From contig JANQSI010000013.1 of the NCBI GenBank assembly GCA_028284125.1, positions 186,001 to 250,000 of the forward strand: a stretch of DNA of 64,000 bases, read 5' to 3'. The DNA is from Cyclobacteriaceae bacterium (GTDB lineage: Bacteria > Bacteroidota > Bacteroidia > Cytophagales > Cyclobacteriaceae). This document shows positions 32,098 through 41,391 of this stretch, in pieces; the stretch's first letter is position 1, and each line of letters opens with the position of its first letter. The position numbers and the translations under genes were made by a program. The notes under the pieces were generated by a model. That model searched no databases. It was given only the letters and a program-made list of their open reading frames with translations, and had not been told where the DNA came from.

Positions 32098-33066
32098 CTA
32101 TTCTTTACTCCAAACTACATCTGAAAACCACTTCATCTCATCTTGAAAAGAGGTAATGATATTAAAGCCTGATTCTCCTGCCAGTTTTTTCAACTGAACT
32201 TCATCATACTTTTTTGAGATTTCCATAAAAATGGCTTCCCAGGCTCTGAAATGAATGAGCTCATCGGAAACTTTCACCTCTTGTTCGACCGTACTGATCA
32301 AGTAACTTCTGCACTCTCCGGTTTGTGGATTGTAATACGGATAATGCATGAAATTTTCCCTTTTAAAATCAGCTGAAAGCTCGGCATTTATTCGGTCTAG
32401 TAAATTGAGATTGAATTCCTTCGTTATCCCTCTTGAATCATTGTAAGCAGATAGAATAGCGGCAGGATCTTTTTTCATATCTACACCCATAAAAAGTAAG
32501 TCTCCTGGCTTAAGGTATTCCTGCAACGAAGAAAGGAAACCGACTGCCTCCTCCTTTGAGAAGTTTCCGATGTTGGAGCCAAGGAAAAATACAATATCTC
32601 TTTCAGGGCTTTCAGATATCTCTTCCAATGCTTCGAAGTAGTCACCTTCAAAAGATTGGATGTTAAGTTCAGGAATTTCTTCTAACAAATTTTCCTCCAA
32701 TATTTCTAAGACATTCCTTGAAATATCAACCGGGCGGTAGGTGAACTTCGCCCCCTGATCCATGAAATACTTCAGCAAAATTTTTGTTTTCAACCCATCG
32801 CCGGCACCTAATTCAATAATTCGAAAAGGTTCACCATCTGATATTGTATCCAGGATTCCTTGCTTATGACGATTGAATATTTCAAGCTCTTTGTTTGTGA
32901 GATAATATTCATCTAAATGCATGATTTGCTGGAAGAGTTCGTCCCCACGTTCATCATAAAAGTATTTGGAGGGCAAAGATTTCTTTGTTGACAAAAGACC
33001 GCTAATGATGTCTTCTTCAAATGTGGATATAGAATCGATCAATGATTCTCCGTTATTAGTTCCCAT
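32098..33066 (-). CDS. egtD: L-histidine N-alpha-methyltransferase (EgtD)
   Basis: The 322-residue SAM-dependent enzyme trimethylates histidine to hercynine, the first step to ergothioneine. The family pattern is clear: LPSKYFYDERGDELFQQIMHLDEYYLTNKE, the SAM loop ELGAGDGLKTKIL and FLGSNIGNF. The C-terminal RAWEAIFMEISKKYD is typical of EgtD. It follows egtB with no intervening base. Its stop abuts the tRNA-Leu gene on the opposite strand. Confidence 0.94.
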   Translation of the reverse strand: MGTNNGESLIDSISTFEEDIISGLLSTKKSLPSKYFYDERGDELFQQIMHLDEYYLTNKELEIFNRHKQGILDTISDGEPFRIIELGAGDGLKTKILLKYFMDQGAKFTYRPVDISRNVLEILEENLLEEIPELNIQSFEGDYFEALEEISESPERDIVFFLGSNIGNFSKEEAVGFLSSLQEYLKPGDLLFMGVDMKKDPAAILSAYNDSRGITKEFNLNLLDRINAELSADFKRENFMHYPYYNPQTGECRSYLISTVEQEVKVSDELIHFRAWEAIFMEISKKYDEVQLKKLAGESGFNIITSFQDEMKWFSDVVWSKE

Positions 33067-34323
33067 TTATTGTGTATGCTTCGCTAACCTGATCCCACTG
33101 AATAGCCATCTCAGATGCGGATGAAAAAAGTTTCTGTATGTAGGACGAATGTGATTTGCTGGAGTTCCATAAGACCCTCCTCTAAGTACCATTTGATTCA
33201 CCATGAATTTCCCATTGTATTCTCCCAAAGCTCCTTCTGCAATCTCAAAAAACGGATAAGCAACATAAGGACTTGATGTCCATTCCCATAGGTTACCTAA
33301 AAATCCATAATCTTCAGATTGGATTGGTTTAAAGAACTTAGATTCGACAAAGTTGGATGTGTTACATATTTCAGGGTTAAATTTTTTACAAGCCACCTCC
33401 CACTCCTGCTCCGTTGGGAGTCTACATTTTTTCCATCTGGCAAAAGCATCAGCCTCATAATAGGAAATATGTGCTACTGGATCACTTGGATTTACTTTTT
33501 CATATCCTCCCAAAGTGTAGTTCCACCACTCGCCTTCTTCTTTTGCCCAGTACCTCGGATGCTTTACGTTTTCGGTATTGACCCAATCCCAGGCTTCATG
33601 CAGCCAATACTGAAAAGAATCATATCCACCTGCATCCATGAACTCCATAAATTCTCCATTGGTAACAAGACCAGACGCAATTTGATAGGAATGCAAGAAC
33701 ACCTGGTGTCGGCCTTTTTCATTGTCGAAATGAAAGCCGTCACCTTCATGTCCAATGGAATACAACCCCTCATCTACAGACAGCCATTCTTTGTTGGAAG
33801 AACTATTAGCCATTTTTTCTGAAGGACGGAACATCGGGTTGAGTGGATTATCTCCAAGAATTCTCTTTATATCGTAGAGAAATAATTCCTGATGCTGTTG
33901 CTCATGGTTGATTCCAAGCTCGATAATCTTAAGCAGCTCCGGCGAGATTTGTTTTTTTTCCATGAAGGAAATCATGTATTCCTCCACGTATTCTCTATAT
34001 CGAAAAATTTCTTTTACGGTAGGTCTGGTGAGTTGTCCCCTATTGGCTCTTGTCCATCTTTCACCGGCAGTGACGTAGTAGCTATTGAATAGGTAATTGA
34101 ATTTTGGATGGAAAGGTTTGTAGTCCTTAAGGTTTGGAACAAGAACAAAATTTTCAAAAAACCAGGTGGTGTGACCCAAATGCCATTTGATTGGACTGAC
34201 ATCAACAATCGGCTGGACTACAAAATCTTCCGTCTCTAATGTTTCACAAAGGAATTCAGTTTGAGCTCTCGTTTGCTTAAAAGCTTTTAGAACATCGTTA
34301 CTAGTAATGACTACAGATTCCAA
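33067..34323 (-). CDS. egtB: Ergothioneine sulfoxide synthase (EgtB)
   Basis: The 418-residue iron enzyme joins a thiol to hercynine using O2. An N-terminal DinB-like domain carries metal histidines in WHLGHTTWFFE and NHEQQHQEL, and the C-terminal FGE-sulfatase-like domain has GNLWEWTSSPY and VLRGGSY. No egtA or egtC is adjacent, so this EgtB may use cysteine directly rather than gamma-glutamylcysteine. The lyase EgtE is not in the window. The gene is the first of a two-gene unit with egtD. Confidence 0.93.
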   Translation of the reverse strand: MESVVITSNDVLKAFKQTRAQTEFLCETLETEDFVVQPIVDVSPIKWHLGHTTWFFENFVLVPNLKDYKPFHPKFNYLFNSYYVTAGERWTRANRGQLTRPTVKEIFRYREYVEEYMISFMEKKQISPELLKIIELGINHEQQHQELFLYDIKRILGDNPLNPMFRPSEKMANSSSNKEWLSVDEGLYSIGHEGDGFHFDNEKGRHQVFLHSYQIASGLVTNGEFMEFMDAGGYDSFQYWLHEAWDWVNTENVKHPRYWAKEEGEWWNYTLGGYEKVNPSDPVAHISYYEADAFARWKKCRLPTEQEWEVACKKFNPEICNTSNFVESKFFKPIQSEDYGFLGNLWEWTSSPYVAYPFFEIAEGALGEYNGKFMVNQMVLRGGSYGTPANHIRPTYRNFFHPHLRWLFSGIRLAKHTQ

Positions 34324-34392
34324 ACGCCAGATTCTTTTTTCTTCAAGTTATACATCTTGACGAATCTATCGGCTTGTTTAGGACCTAAAGTT

Positions 34393-34530
34393 CAAAAAAA
34401 ATCCCGCCCCCGATGAATGGGGGCGGGATACCAACTAACCAAAACTCAAACTACCACTATCTATAACCTTACGACTTGATAGTGGCAACATCCTTGCCAG
34501 GATTCGTTAAAGGATGTTAAAATTGAATTT
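34393..34530 (-). ncRNA. Structured 3' UTR or small RNA candidate downstream of ettA
   Basis: On the minus strand three hairpins follow one another. The first is CATCCTT/AAGGATG (34510-34516 with 34489-34495), the second CCACTATC/GATAGTGG (34478-34485 with 34454-34461). The third is a long GC-rich stem ATCCCGCCCCC/GGGGGCGGGAT, ending in a run of eight T near 34393. The last one is a strong intrinsic terminator for the minus strand. The first two start about 25 bases after the ettA stop and have no coding potential. This could be a long structured 3' UTR or a separate small RNA. Confidence 0.5.
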
Positions 34531-34555
34531 TGGTAGCTGAATTAATAGTTCCAGC

Positions 34556-36238
34556 CTAAGCCATCAGTTTCTTGTACTTGATACGCTTAGGTTCTTCATC
34601 TCCCAATCGCTTCTTACGGTTCTCTTCATAATCTGAGAAATTACCTTCAAACCAATAGACTTGTGAGTCGCCCTCAAAGGCCAAAATATGTGTTGCAATA
34701 CGATCAAGAAACCAGCGGTCGTGAGAAATGACAACCGCACATCCGCCAAAATTTTCCAAGGCTTCTTCTAAAGCGCGAAGCGTATTGACATCCAAATCGT
34801 TTGTGGGTTCATCTAAGAGAATCAGGTTGGCACCTCTCTTCAATGTAAGTGCCAGATGAACTCGATTTCGTTCTCCTCCAGAAAGTTTGTCGACTGTTTT
34901 CCCTTGATCCGGACCTGTGAAATTGAACTTGCTCACATAAGCTCGAGCATTCATTTCTTTTCCACCAAGGTCAATGATTTCATTCCCTTCAGAAATTGTC
35001 TCATAAACTGTTTTGCTTGGATCCAGCGTATCATGCTCCTGATCTACATAGCTCATCAATACAGTTTCCCCAACTTCGAAGCTTCCTTTGTCAGGTTTTT
35101 CTTTATCGGTGATCAATTTAAAAAGTGTGGACTTCCCAGCACCATTCGGACCTATAACTCCTACAATTCCACCTTGTGGCAAATTGAATGTCAGATCTTC
35201 GAATAAGAGTTTATCACCAAAGGCTTTAGATACGCCATTCACTTCGATCACTTTAGCGCCCAATCTTGGTCCCGGTGGAATGTAAAGCTCCAAATCCTTT
35301 TCTCTTTCTTTAGCCTCCTGACCCAGAAGTTTATCATAGGCACTAATCCTTGCCTTCGCTTTGGCTTGCCTTCCTTTTGGTGTCATACGCACCCATTCCA
35401 ATTCACGCTCCAATGTTTTTTGTCGTTTGGACTCTTGCTTTTCCTCTTGAGCTAATCGTTTTTGTTTTTGGTCCAACCAGCTTGAATAATTTCCCTTCCA
35501 AGGAATTCCCTCTCCTCGGTCCAGCTCCAATATCCAGCCTGCCACATTATCAAGAAAATAGCGGTCGTGCGTTACCGCGATAACCGTTCCTTCGTACTGT
35601 TTGAGATGTTGTTCTAACCACAACACAGACTCTGCATCCAAGTGGTTCGTAGGCTCATCCAAGAGAAGTACATCCGGTTGCTCAAGAAGTAATCGACATA
35701 AGGCAACTCGTCTTTTTTCTCCTCCTGATAAGTTTTTGATAATTGCATCTTCAGGTGGAGTCCGCAGTGCATCCATCGCACGTTGGAGCTTGTGGTCAAT
35801 TTCCCATGCTCCGGTTGCATCTAGTTTCTCCTGCAATTCTCCTTGCCTCTCAATCAACTTGTTCATTTTGTCAGGATCTTCTAAGACTTCTGGGTCACTG
35901 AATTTTGCATTTACTTCATCATATTCCTGGAGAAGAGAATTAACTTCCTTCACTCCTTCACGGACCGTCTCGATAACTGTTTTTTCCGGATCCAACTCTG
36001 GCTCCTGCTCCAACATGCCAACAGTAAATCCAGGTGAAAAAACCACCTCACCTTGGAATTCTTTATCTATTCCTGCAATTATTCGAAGCAATGAGGATTT
36101 CCCTGCTCCATTTAGTCCCAGAACGCCTATTTTCGCTCCATAAAAAAAAGAGAGATAGATATTCTTAAGTACTTGTTTCTGCGGCGGGTAAATCTTGTTT
36201 ACCCCCGACATTGAGAAGATGATCTTTTCGTCTGACAT
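34556..36238 (-). CDS. ettA: ABC-F protein, energy-dependent translational throttle EttA
   Basis: The 560-residue protein has two ABC ATPase domains (Walker A GLNGAGKSSL and GPNGAGKSTL; signatures LSGGEKRRVALC and LSGGERNRVHLA) and no membrane segments. The linker between them contains LERELEWVRMTPKGRQAKAK, which is diagnostic of the EttA subfamily. EttA binds the ribosomal E site and regulates entry into elongation according to ATP level. It is divergent from the DUF349 gene and followed by the structured region at 34393-34530. Confidence 0.95.
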   Translation of the reverse strand: MSDEKIIFSMSGVNKIYPPQKQVLKNIYLSFFYGAKIGVLGLNGAGKSSLLRIIAGIDKEFQGEVVFSPGFTVGMLEQEPELDPEKTVIETVREGVKEVNSLLQEYDEVNAKFSDPEVLEDPDKMNKLIERQGELQEKLDATGAWEIDHKLQRAMDALRTPPEDAIIKNLSGGEKRRVALCRLLLEQPDVLLLDEPTNHLDAESVLWLEQHLKQYEGTVIAVTHDRYFLDNVAGWILELDRGEGIPWKGNYSSWLDQKQKRLAQEEKQESKRQKTLERELEWVRMTPKGRQAKAKARISAYDKLLGQEAKEREKDLELYIPPGPRLGAKVIEVNGVSKAFGDKLLFEDLTFNLPQGGIVGVIGPNGAGKSTLFKLITDKEKPDKGSFEVGETVLMSYVDQEHDTLDPSKTVYETISEGNEIIDLGGKEMNARAYVSKFNFTGPDQGKTVDKLSGGERNRVHLALTLKRGANLILLDEPTNDLDVNTLRALEEALENFGGCAVVISHDRWFLDRIATHILAFEGDSQVYWFEGNFSDYEENRKKRLGDEEPKRIKYKKLMA

Positions 36239-36292
36239 GCTTAAGTTTGATTAGTAATCGAATATAGCACCCATTTAGAAATTACACTCACC

Positions 36293-37492
36293 TTGAAAGA
36301 ATCCGAAGTTCCTTTTGGCTATGAAAAAGATGGAAAGCTTTATCTATCGGCATGGGCTGATTTCCCTGATCGTGAAATAGGTGAAGTAAGGGATAATGAT
36401 ATTGCAACTTCAGCTTCATTTTTTACTGAAAGATTTGGAGACTTGAAAAAGAAAGTTGACGAAGTTGTCGCGAAAATTGATGCAACGGAAAACAAGGGTT
36501 CTTACTTAATGAAGCTTCTTCACTTAAAAGAGCAACTACCGAAACATGACGGTCTCGGAGACTACTTAACGCTGTTGGAATTAATTTCTAAGTATGAGTC
36601 TCTTGTTACTGACATCATCAAGAAGAATAGGCAACGAAATTCTGAGATTAAGTCCGCTTTAATAGAAGAAGCGAAAGTTGCTGTAGAAGCCATCAATTGG
36701 AAAGAAGGGACAGAAAAAGTCAATGACCTAAAAGCGCGATGGATAAAAACCGGGAATGCTGAAGAAGATAAAAATGAAAATCTGGAAACTGAATTTTGGG
36801 AAATTATCAAGAGCTTTTTTGACCGAAAGAAAAGTTTCTATGAAGACAAGCAAAAACTAATTGAACTCAGACAAAAGCAGTATGAAGAGTTAGTAGACGA
36901 AGCGGAAAAGACGAAGGAACTTTACGGGAAACTTCGATTTGAAAAAGTCAAGGAATTAAGAGAACAATGGAAAAATGTTGGTGGAGTTCCAAATGAAATT
37001 TTCACACCCCTAATTGAAAAATTCAATGCTCACCTAAAGCCAAAATCCCGAGAATCTACCGTCGATTATTCTAAAGTCTTAGAATCATTAGAGTCTATAA
37101 AATCAAAAAAATCTTCTTTCAATAAGAAGGATCTTGATCTGATCAAGAAAAATGTCTTTCGAGACAAAGGAAGAAATCCAGATAAGAGCAAAGTTCTGGA
37201 ACTCATCCAACTTTTGGTCGAAAGAGAATTCGTCAATAAACTCGCGAATAAGAGATTCCCAAACTTTGAAAGTGTTGAGGGAAGCAAGAAAAAAAATATC
37301 CGTACAGGTATAATTAAAGATCTCATTTCCAGGGATAAAGAGGAACTCAAAGTATTCGAAGAAAACTCTTCTAATTTTTCCACGTCTGATGGAAAGATGA
37401 ACAAGATCGTTGAAGGAAAATTGAAATCACAACAAAGGAAGATTACAGTCAAAGAGAAGCTTCTCGAATGGGTTGAAGCTGACCACTTTTAA
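36293..37492 (+). CDS. DUF349-repeat protein
   Basis: The 399-residue, highly charged, all-helical protein contains at least two DUF349 units recognisable by W..GTEKVNDLKARWIKTG and VKELREQWKNVGGVP with FFDRKKSFYEDK. It starts with TTG at 36293; no ATG exists between the preceding in-frame stop and this codon. DUF349 proteins are common in Bacteroidetes, where they are usually annotated as hypothetical. The role is unknown, and the shape suggests a coiled-coil scaffold. It is transcribed divergently from ettA. Confidence 0.82.
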   Translation: MKESEVPFGYEKDGKLYLSAWADFPDREIGEVRDNDIATSASFFTERFGDLKKKVDEVVAKIDATENKGSYLMKLLHLKEQLPKHDGLGDYLTLLELISKYESLVTDIIKKNRQRNSEIKSALIEEAKVAVEAINWKEGTEKVNDLKARWIKTGNAEEDKNENLETEFWEIIKSFFDRKKSFYEDKQKLIELRQKQYEELVDEAEKTKELYGKLRFEKVKELREQWKNVGGVPNEIFTPLIEKFNAHLKPKSRESTVDYSKVLESLESIKSKKSSFNKKDLDLIKKNVFRDKGRNPDKSKVLELIQLLVEREFVNKLANKRFPNFESVEGSKKKNIRTGIIKDLISRDKEELKVFEENSSNFSTSDGKMNKIVEGKLKSQQRKITVKEKLLEWVEADHF

Positions 37493-37635
37493 CTTTTTTG
37501 GAAACTTTTCTTTTTAGAATAGTGTATGAGTTTTATCTTTCTTAATGCAGATAAATAATTATGAATTTGATTTTTGCATAATAAAATTATATTTGCGCGC
37601 ATTATAGAAAAGGACATTAAAATAGAGGGTAGATT

Positions 37636-37857
37636 ATGTACTGGACATTAGAACTTGCATCTTATTTAGAAGACGCTCCTTGGCCTGCCTCCAAGGATGA
37701 GTTGATTGATTTTTCTATTAGATCAGGAGCTCCACTCGAGGTTGTTGAAAACCTTCAAGAACTAGAGGATGATGGACAACCTTTTGAGAACATCGAGGAA
37801 ATTTGGCCAGATTATCCCACCAAAGAAGACTTCTTCTTTAATGAAGACGAGTATTAG
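37636..37857 (+). CDS. DUF2795-family small protein
   Basis: The 73-residue acidic protein begins MYWTLELASYLEDAPWPASKDEL and has the LEVVENLQELEDDGQ and WPDYPTKEDFFFNEDEY segments. These mark a DUF2795 form that is highly conserved and Bacteroidetes-specific. It is a small soluble protein of unknown function. Gaps of 143 and 180 bases flank it with no terminator that I can see; it appears to be a single-gene unit. Confidence 0.88.
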   Translation: MYWTLELASYLEDAPWPASKDELIDFSIRSGAPLEVVENLQELEDDGQPFENIEEIWPDYPTKEDFFFNEDEY

Positions 37858-38037
37858 TTTTTTCAGCTCTAACAGAAAAACTTAAAGACTTCTTCAAGGC
37901 CAAACTCAAATCTCTTAATACTCAATCAGCACTTTCAAGATTCCTTTGACTTACCGTCAAGCCTAATAATCTTCATTCTAGCTGACTAATTTTTTCATAT
38001 TATCTTTCGATAATTATTAACTAATTAACCAGTAAGT

Positions 38038-39273
38038 ATGAAGAGAGTTTACCTATGTGGCCTGGTATTGCTATGTCTACAGGTCACTGCACAAAAATTA
38101 CCATTTCAAGGACGATTGTTGGACAATGGAATTCCATTTAATGGGACAGCCACTTTTGAATTTAGCATTTCGGACCCAGCTTGGTCTGAAACTATAAGTG
38201 ATGTTTCAGTTTCGGATGGATTCTATTCTGTAGTATTAGGTGAGAGCACAGCACTTCCGAAAAATATATTCACAGACGGAGAAGCTGCACTGAATATTAC
38301 AGTCAACAACACAACACTAAGTTCTGTTAATATATACGCCAACCAAATATCCGACAGTACCTACACTAATCACATTGCCGCTATCGGAGTAAATGATGAA
38401 GAGAAAACGGTGGTTAGCACAACCAACGATGGATACGACGGATATCTATTATTGAAAGACTCACTCAATCGCGTAGGAGGTTTTATGCTGACACGAAAGA
38501 CAGGAGGCTATATTCAACTGAATCAAAGAGACTTGGAAACCGATGCCTTAAAAGCAGCAGTTGTAACGGGAACCTTTGGCGATCAGAATAGTTTCTTCGA
38601 TCTCTATGGTGGCAATTCATCAAATGACGGGCTCAGAAATATGGTGAATATGTATGCGTCGAATTTAGATGAGAATGGAAATACAAGATCTGATGGGTAT
38701 CGACGTGGAGGAATAGATCTCTACAATTATGATGGAGATATTACTTCCTTTTATACTTCAGAACCAGACGGTGGTATATTTGGACTTCATAACACAAATA
38801 GCGGGGACGTAACAGTATTCCTGGATGGAGCTACCGGTCAAATTGATGGAACCTCGGCAAACATAGAAAATGTAAATGCTACTACCGTGAACCAATCTTC
38901 CGATGGAAGGTTGAAGAAAGATATTCGATCTCTTGAACATTCCCTTTCAAAAGTCAAAAGACTAAGAGGGGTATCGTACACCTGGAAAGATTCGAACAAA
39001 CCTCAAGGGAAACAAATTGGAGTCATCGCTCAAGAACTAGAAGAGATTTATCCCGAATTTGTAACAACCAGAGAAAATGGCTTCAAGGCGGTCAACTATT
39101 CACAAATGACAGCAATCCTTATTGAGGCAGTCAAGGAGTTGAACGAAAAAGTAGAAGTCCTCGAGAAAGAAAAAGAGAACCTAGAAGGCAGGCTAGCTTC
39201 AATTGATCAAATTCAAAGTGATCTGGAATTGCTAAAGTCAATGCTTGGTCAAAGTAAAGCTTCTTCCAAATGA
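38038..39273 (+). CDS. Secreted tail-fibre-type protein with S74 intramolecular chaperone
   Basis: The 411-residue protein has a signal peptide (VYLCGLVLLCLQVTAQ), a beta-rich middle and a C-terminal S74/endosialidase-type chaperone domain. The last opens with QSSDGRLKKDIRSLEHSL and continues with RLRGVSYTWK and QIGVIAQELEEIYPE. The C-terminal 60 residues form a coiled coil (ELNEKVEVLEKEKENLEGRL). Such domains drive trimerisation of phage tail spikes and bacterial surface fibres and are often cleaved off. No other phage gene is present, so it is more likely a surface protein. The next gene overlaps by 4 bases. Confidence 0.85.
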   Translation: MKRVYLCGLVLLCLQVTAQKLPFQGRLLDNGIPFNGTATFEFSISDPAWSETISDVSVSDGFYSVVLGESTALPKNIFTDGEAALNITVNNTTLSSVNIYANQISDSTYTNHIAAIGVNDEEKTVVSTTNDGYDGYLLLKDSLNRVGGFMLTRKTGGYIQLNQRDLETDALKAAVVTGTFGDQNSFFDLYGGNSSNDGLRNMVNMYASNLDENGNTRSDGYRRGGIDLYNYDGDITSFYTSEPDGGIFGLHNTNSGDVTVFLDGATGQIDGTSANIENVNATTVNQSSDGRLKKDIRSLEHSLSKVKRLRGVSYTWKDSNKPQGKQIGVIAQELEEIYPEFVTTRENGFKAVNYSQMTAILIEAVKELNEKVEVLEKEKENLEGRLASIDQIQSDLELLKSMLGQSKASSK

Positions 39274-40424
39274 AAGCGCTAGCTAATCAACTAGTGATAA
39301 TAACGTTGCTGACTTCTGCTATTGCAGCAAACGGTCAATTATCACTAGAATCATATACTACGAGTCAAGGAGGTGGGAGTATTTCTGGCGGCAACCTATC
39401 AGGTGAAGTAGTTATCGGGAGTTTATCAGGAACTCCTAGCAGTACTACTTTCAGCAGCTACGTTGGGTTACTGGCAGCTAACTTAGAAACTGCAGCTATT
39501 ACCATCCGTTCAGAAGATGGATCGGAAAATCTAATAGCTGATGAAGTGAATGGATATCTCTTAAAGATTACTCCAACAGGAAGTTATGATACGTTGGAAT
39601 CGAAGCTGAGTGTTTCAAGTGAATTTTCATTTTCAACCGTATTCACAGGAACATACTTGGTTAATGTTTCTGGTGATCCGGAGAGTTACATTCCCACCTA
39701 TAACGGAAATGTTATCCTTTGGGAAGAAGCTGAGCAAATTATTCTAAAAAATGATTCCACTATTTCCATTAATATAGAAGGTGTGCCCGAAGAATTAGCT
39801 CCAACTGAAAATGGAGGAGTGATATCAGGTACAATAGAGACGGAAGTTGTGACTCCTGGTGGTCGTGTATTGCAGACAAGCCCTGATGCGGGAAGAAGTT
39901 GTGGTTTACGCACAGACCAAAATGGGACATTAGAATTAGTTGCACTTACTGAAACAGATGCAAACGGATTTTTTGAATTCACAAACCTCCCCTCGGCAAC
40001 ATATGAGTTTTTCATAGACGTGCCTGGAGTGCCGTTTGAGCAAGCTGCTAGTACAACAATCAACTTAGAAGCAGAAGTTGGTGTTAGCAGTGAATATCAG
40101 GTCGAGGCTGTAATTACAGAAACGGGAATTCAGGTAGAGATTGAACAAGTCTTAGGCTTTTTGGATGCTGAGGAAATTGGACTGAAAGTGTATCCGAATC
40201 CAGCAAGCAGTCTACTCACATTGAGTTTTTCAAAACTGCAGAAAGAAAATCATGAAATTGAAATGAGAGATGTTATGGGAAGGTTGATTTTCTATAGCCA
40301 ACTCAATGCAAATGAGATGAGTAAACAAATTCCAGTTTCTCATTTGATGAGAGGTTCCTATTTCATTAAAATCAGTAATGCATCGAGCAAAGATCGAATT
40401 ACTTATAAAGTGATACTTAAGTAA
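39270..40424 (+). CDS. T9SS type A sorting-domain protein
   Basis: The 384-residue protein has a signal peptide (LLTSAIAANGQ), beta-sandwich-like repeats (a carboxypeptidase-regulatory-like segment near FEFTNLPSATYEFFIDVPG) and a C-terminal sorting domain. That domain begins VYPNPASSLLTLSF and ends with GSYFIKIS and a basic KVILK tail. It should be exported by the type IX system and attached to the outer surface. It overlaps the S74 protein gene by 4 bases, so the two are probably made together as partners on the surface. Confidence 0.88.
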   Translation: MKALANQLVIITLLTSAIAANGQLSLESYTTSQGGGSISGGNLSGEVVIGSLSGTPSSTTFSSYVGLLAANLETAAITIRSEDGSENLIADEVNGYLLKITPTGSYDTLESKLSVSSEFSFSTVFTGTYLVNVSGDPESYIPTYNGNVILWEEAEQIILKNDSTISINIEGVPEELAPTENGGVISGTIETEVVTPGGRVLQTSPDAGRSCGLRTDQNGTLELVALTETDANGFFEFTNLPSATYEFFIDVPGVPFEQAASTTINLEAEVGVSSEYQVEAVITETGIQVEIEQVLGFLDAEEIGLKVYPNPASSLLTLSFSKLQKENHEIEMRDVMGRLIFYSQLNANEMSKQIPVSHLMRGSYFIKISNASSKDRITYKVILK

Positions 40425-40435
40425 CTCGGCTTAAA

Positions 40436-40560
40436 AGAGGATGTCTCACAAATCCAACGTCATAGCGAACAAAGTGAAGCTATCTTAGGGATTTTAAATG
40501 CACTTTTCAAGCATAAGATCGCTTCGATACCTCGCGATGACGATTATTGAGACATTCTCT
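40436..40560 (+). repeat. Long imperfect palindrome (REP/MITE-like) between convergent genes
   Basis: Outer arms AGAGGATGTCTCA (40436-40448) and TGAGACATTCTCT (40548-40560) are inverted copies with one mismatch. Inner arms CGTCATAGCGA...GAAGCTATCTTA and TAAGATCGCTTC...TCGCGATGACG are also inverted. A loop of about 26 bases lies at the centre. The inner motif resembles the GTCATTGCGAGG...GAAGCAATCT family of dispersed repeats I know from Bacteroidetes genomes. It fills the gap between a plus-strand and a minus-strand gene and could act as a bidirectional terminator. I see no second copy in the window. Confidence 0.65.
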
Positions 40561-40562
40561 TT

Positions 40563-41201
40563 TTATTTTAAATCATCAGGAGTCGTGATCTTTATGTTTG
40601 AATACTCACCTTGAATTAATCGAACTTTGTTTCCTGCCATTTCAAAAACGGTCGCATCGTCGGAAAATGACCCTTCGATTTTGGCATAAGCCTCTTTGAG
40701 TTTCGAAACTTGAAATGTTTGCGGAGTTTGCACCACCACATATTCTTCACGATCTCTGAATTCTGAATGTTCCTCTCCTTGTTTTTTTCTCAAGGAATCT
40801 TTCAAAGGGACAGCCGCAATACCACTTCCATATTCTTCGGCAGAGTTGAAGCTTTCTTCAATTAGCGTTGGGCTAACGAATGGCCGAACTGCATCATGAA
40901 CAGCAACCAACCCAGTACCATCTATTAAGTTCAATCCGGCGCGAACTGATTCTGATCGAGTATCGCCTCCAACGGTAGCTTCAATTTTGCTGTCTGGAAA
41001 GTAGTTCGATTCGATTTCCTTCCATGATTCAAGAAACTCTTCGGGAAGCACAAGGATGATCCTAACATTCAATAGGTTCTGAAATCTTTTGACTGTATGA
41101 ACCAAAATCGGGTCCCCTTCAATCTCCAAAAATTGCTTGGGTTTTTCATTATTCATTCGCAAGCCCTTACCGCCCGCTACTATGATGGCATATTTATTCA
41201 T
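40563..41201 (-). CDS. ispD: 2-C-methyl-D-erythritol 4-phosphate cytidylyltransferase
   Basis: The 212-residue enzyme catalyses the CTP-dependent third step of the MEP isoprenoid pathway. The nucleotidyltransferase loop AGGKGLRMNNEKPKQFLEI, VAVHDAVRPFVSP, AVPLKDSLRK and VVQTPQTF are the family motifs. Length is slightly below the 225-230 residues of E. coli IspD, as is usual in Bacteroidetes. No other MEP gene is adjacent. Confidence 0.94.
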   Translation of the reverse strand: MNKYAIIVAGGKGLRMNNEKPKQFLEIEGDPILVHTVKRFQNLLNVRIILVLPEEFLESWKEIESNYFPDSKIEATVGGDTRSESVRAGLNLIDGTGLVAVHDAVRPFVSPTLIEESFNSAEEYGSGIAAVPLKDSLRKKQGEEHSEFRDREEYVVVQTPQTFQVSKLKEAYAKIEGSFSDDATVFEMAGNKVRLIQGEYSNIKITTPDDLK

Positions 41202-41391
41202 TATAGTTGTTAATAATCAGGAAATATTCGAAACATCTTCAAAATGGCTCATTTAGGCACAATTTTATTCTTTAAAAAACATAAAAACATACGAATAATG
41301 CTGATTCTTAACATTATTACATAGTGCATTGTGTATATGTGGTTGAAATAATACTATTTTCGTCCTTGATTATTAACCAAAAAAAGTAGTT

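Noticed and set aside
38038-39273. Tail-fibre-like protein considered as prophage remnant
   Set aside because: No other phage gene within 10 kb, and it is fused in one operon with a T9SS cargo protein that has a normal signal peptide.
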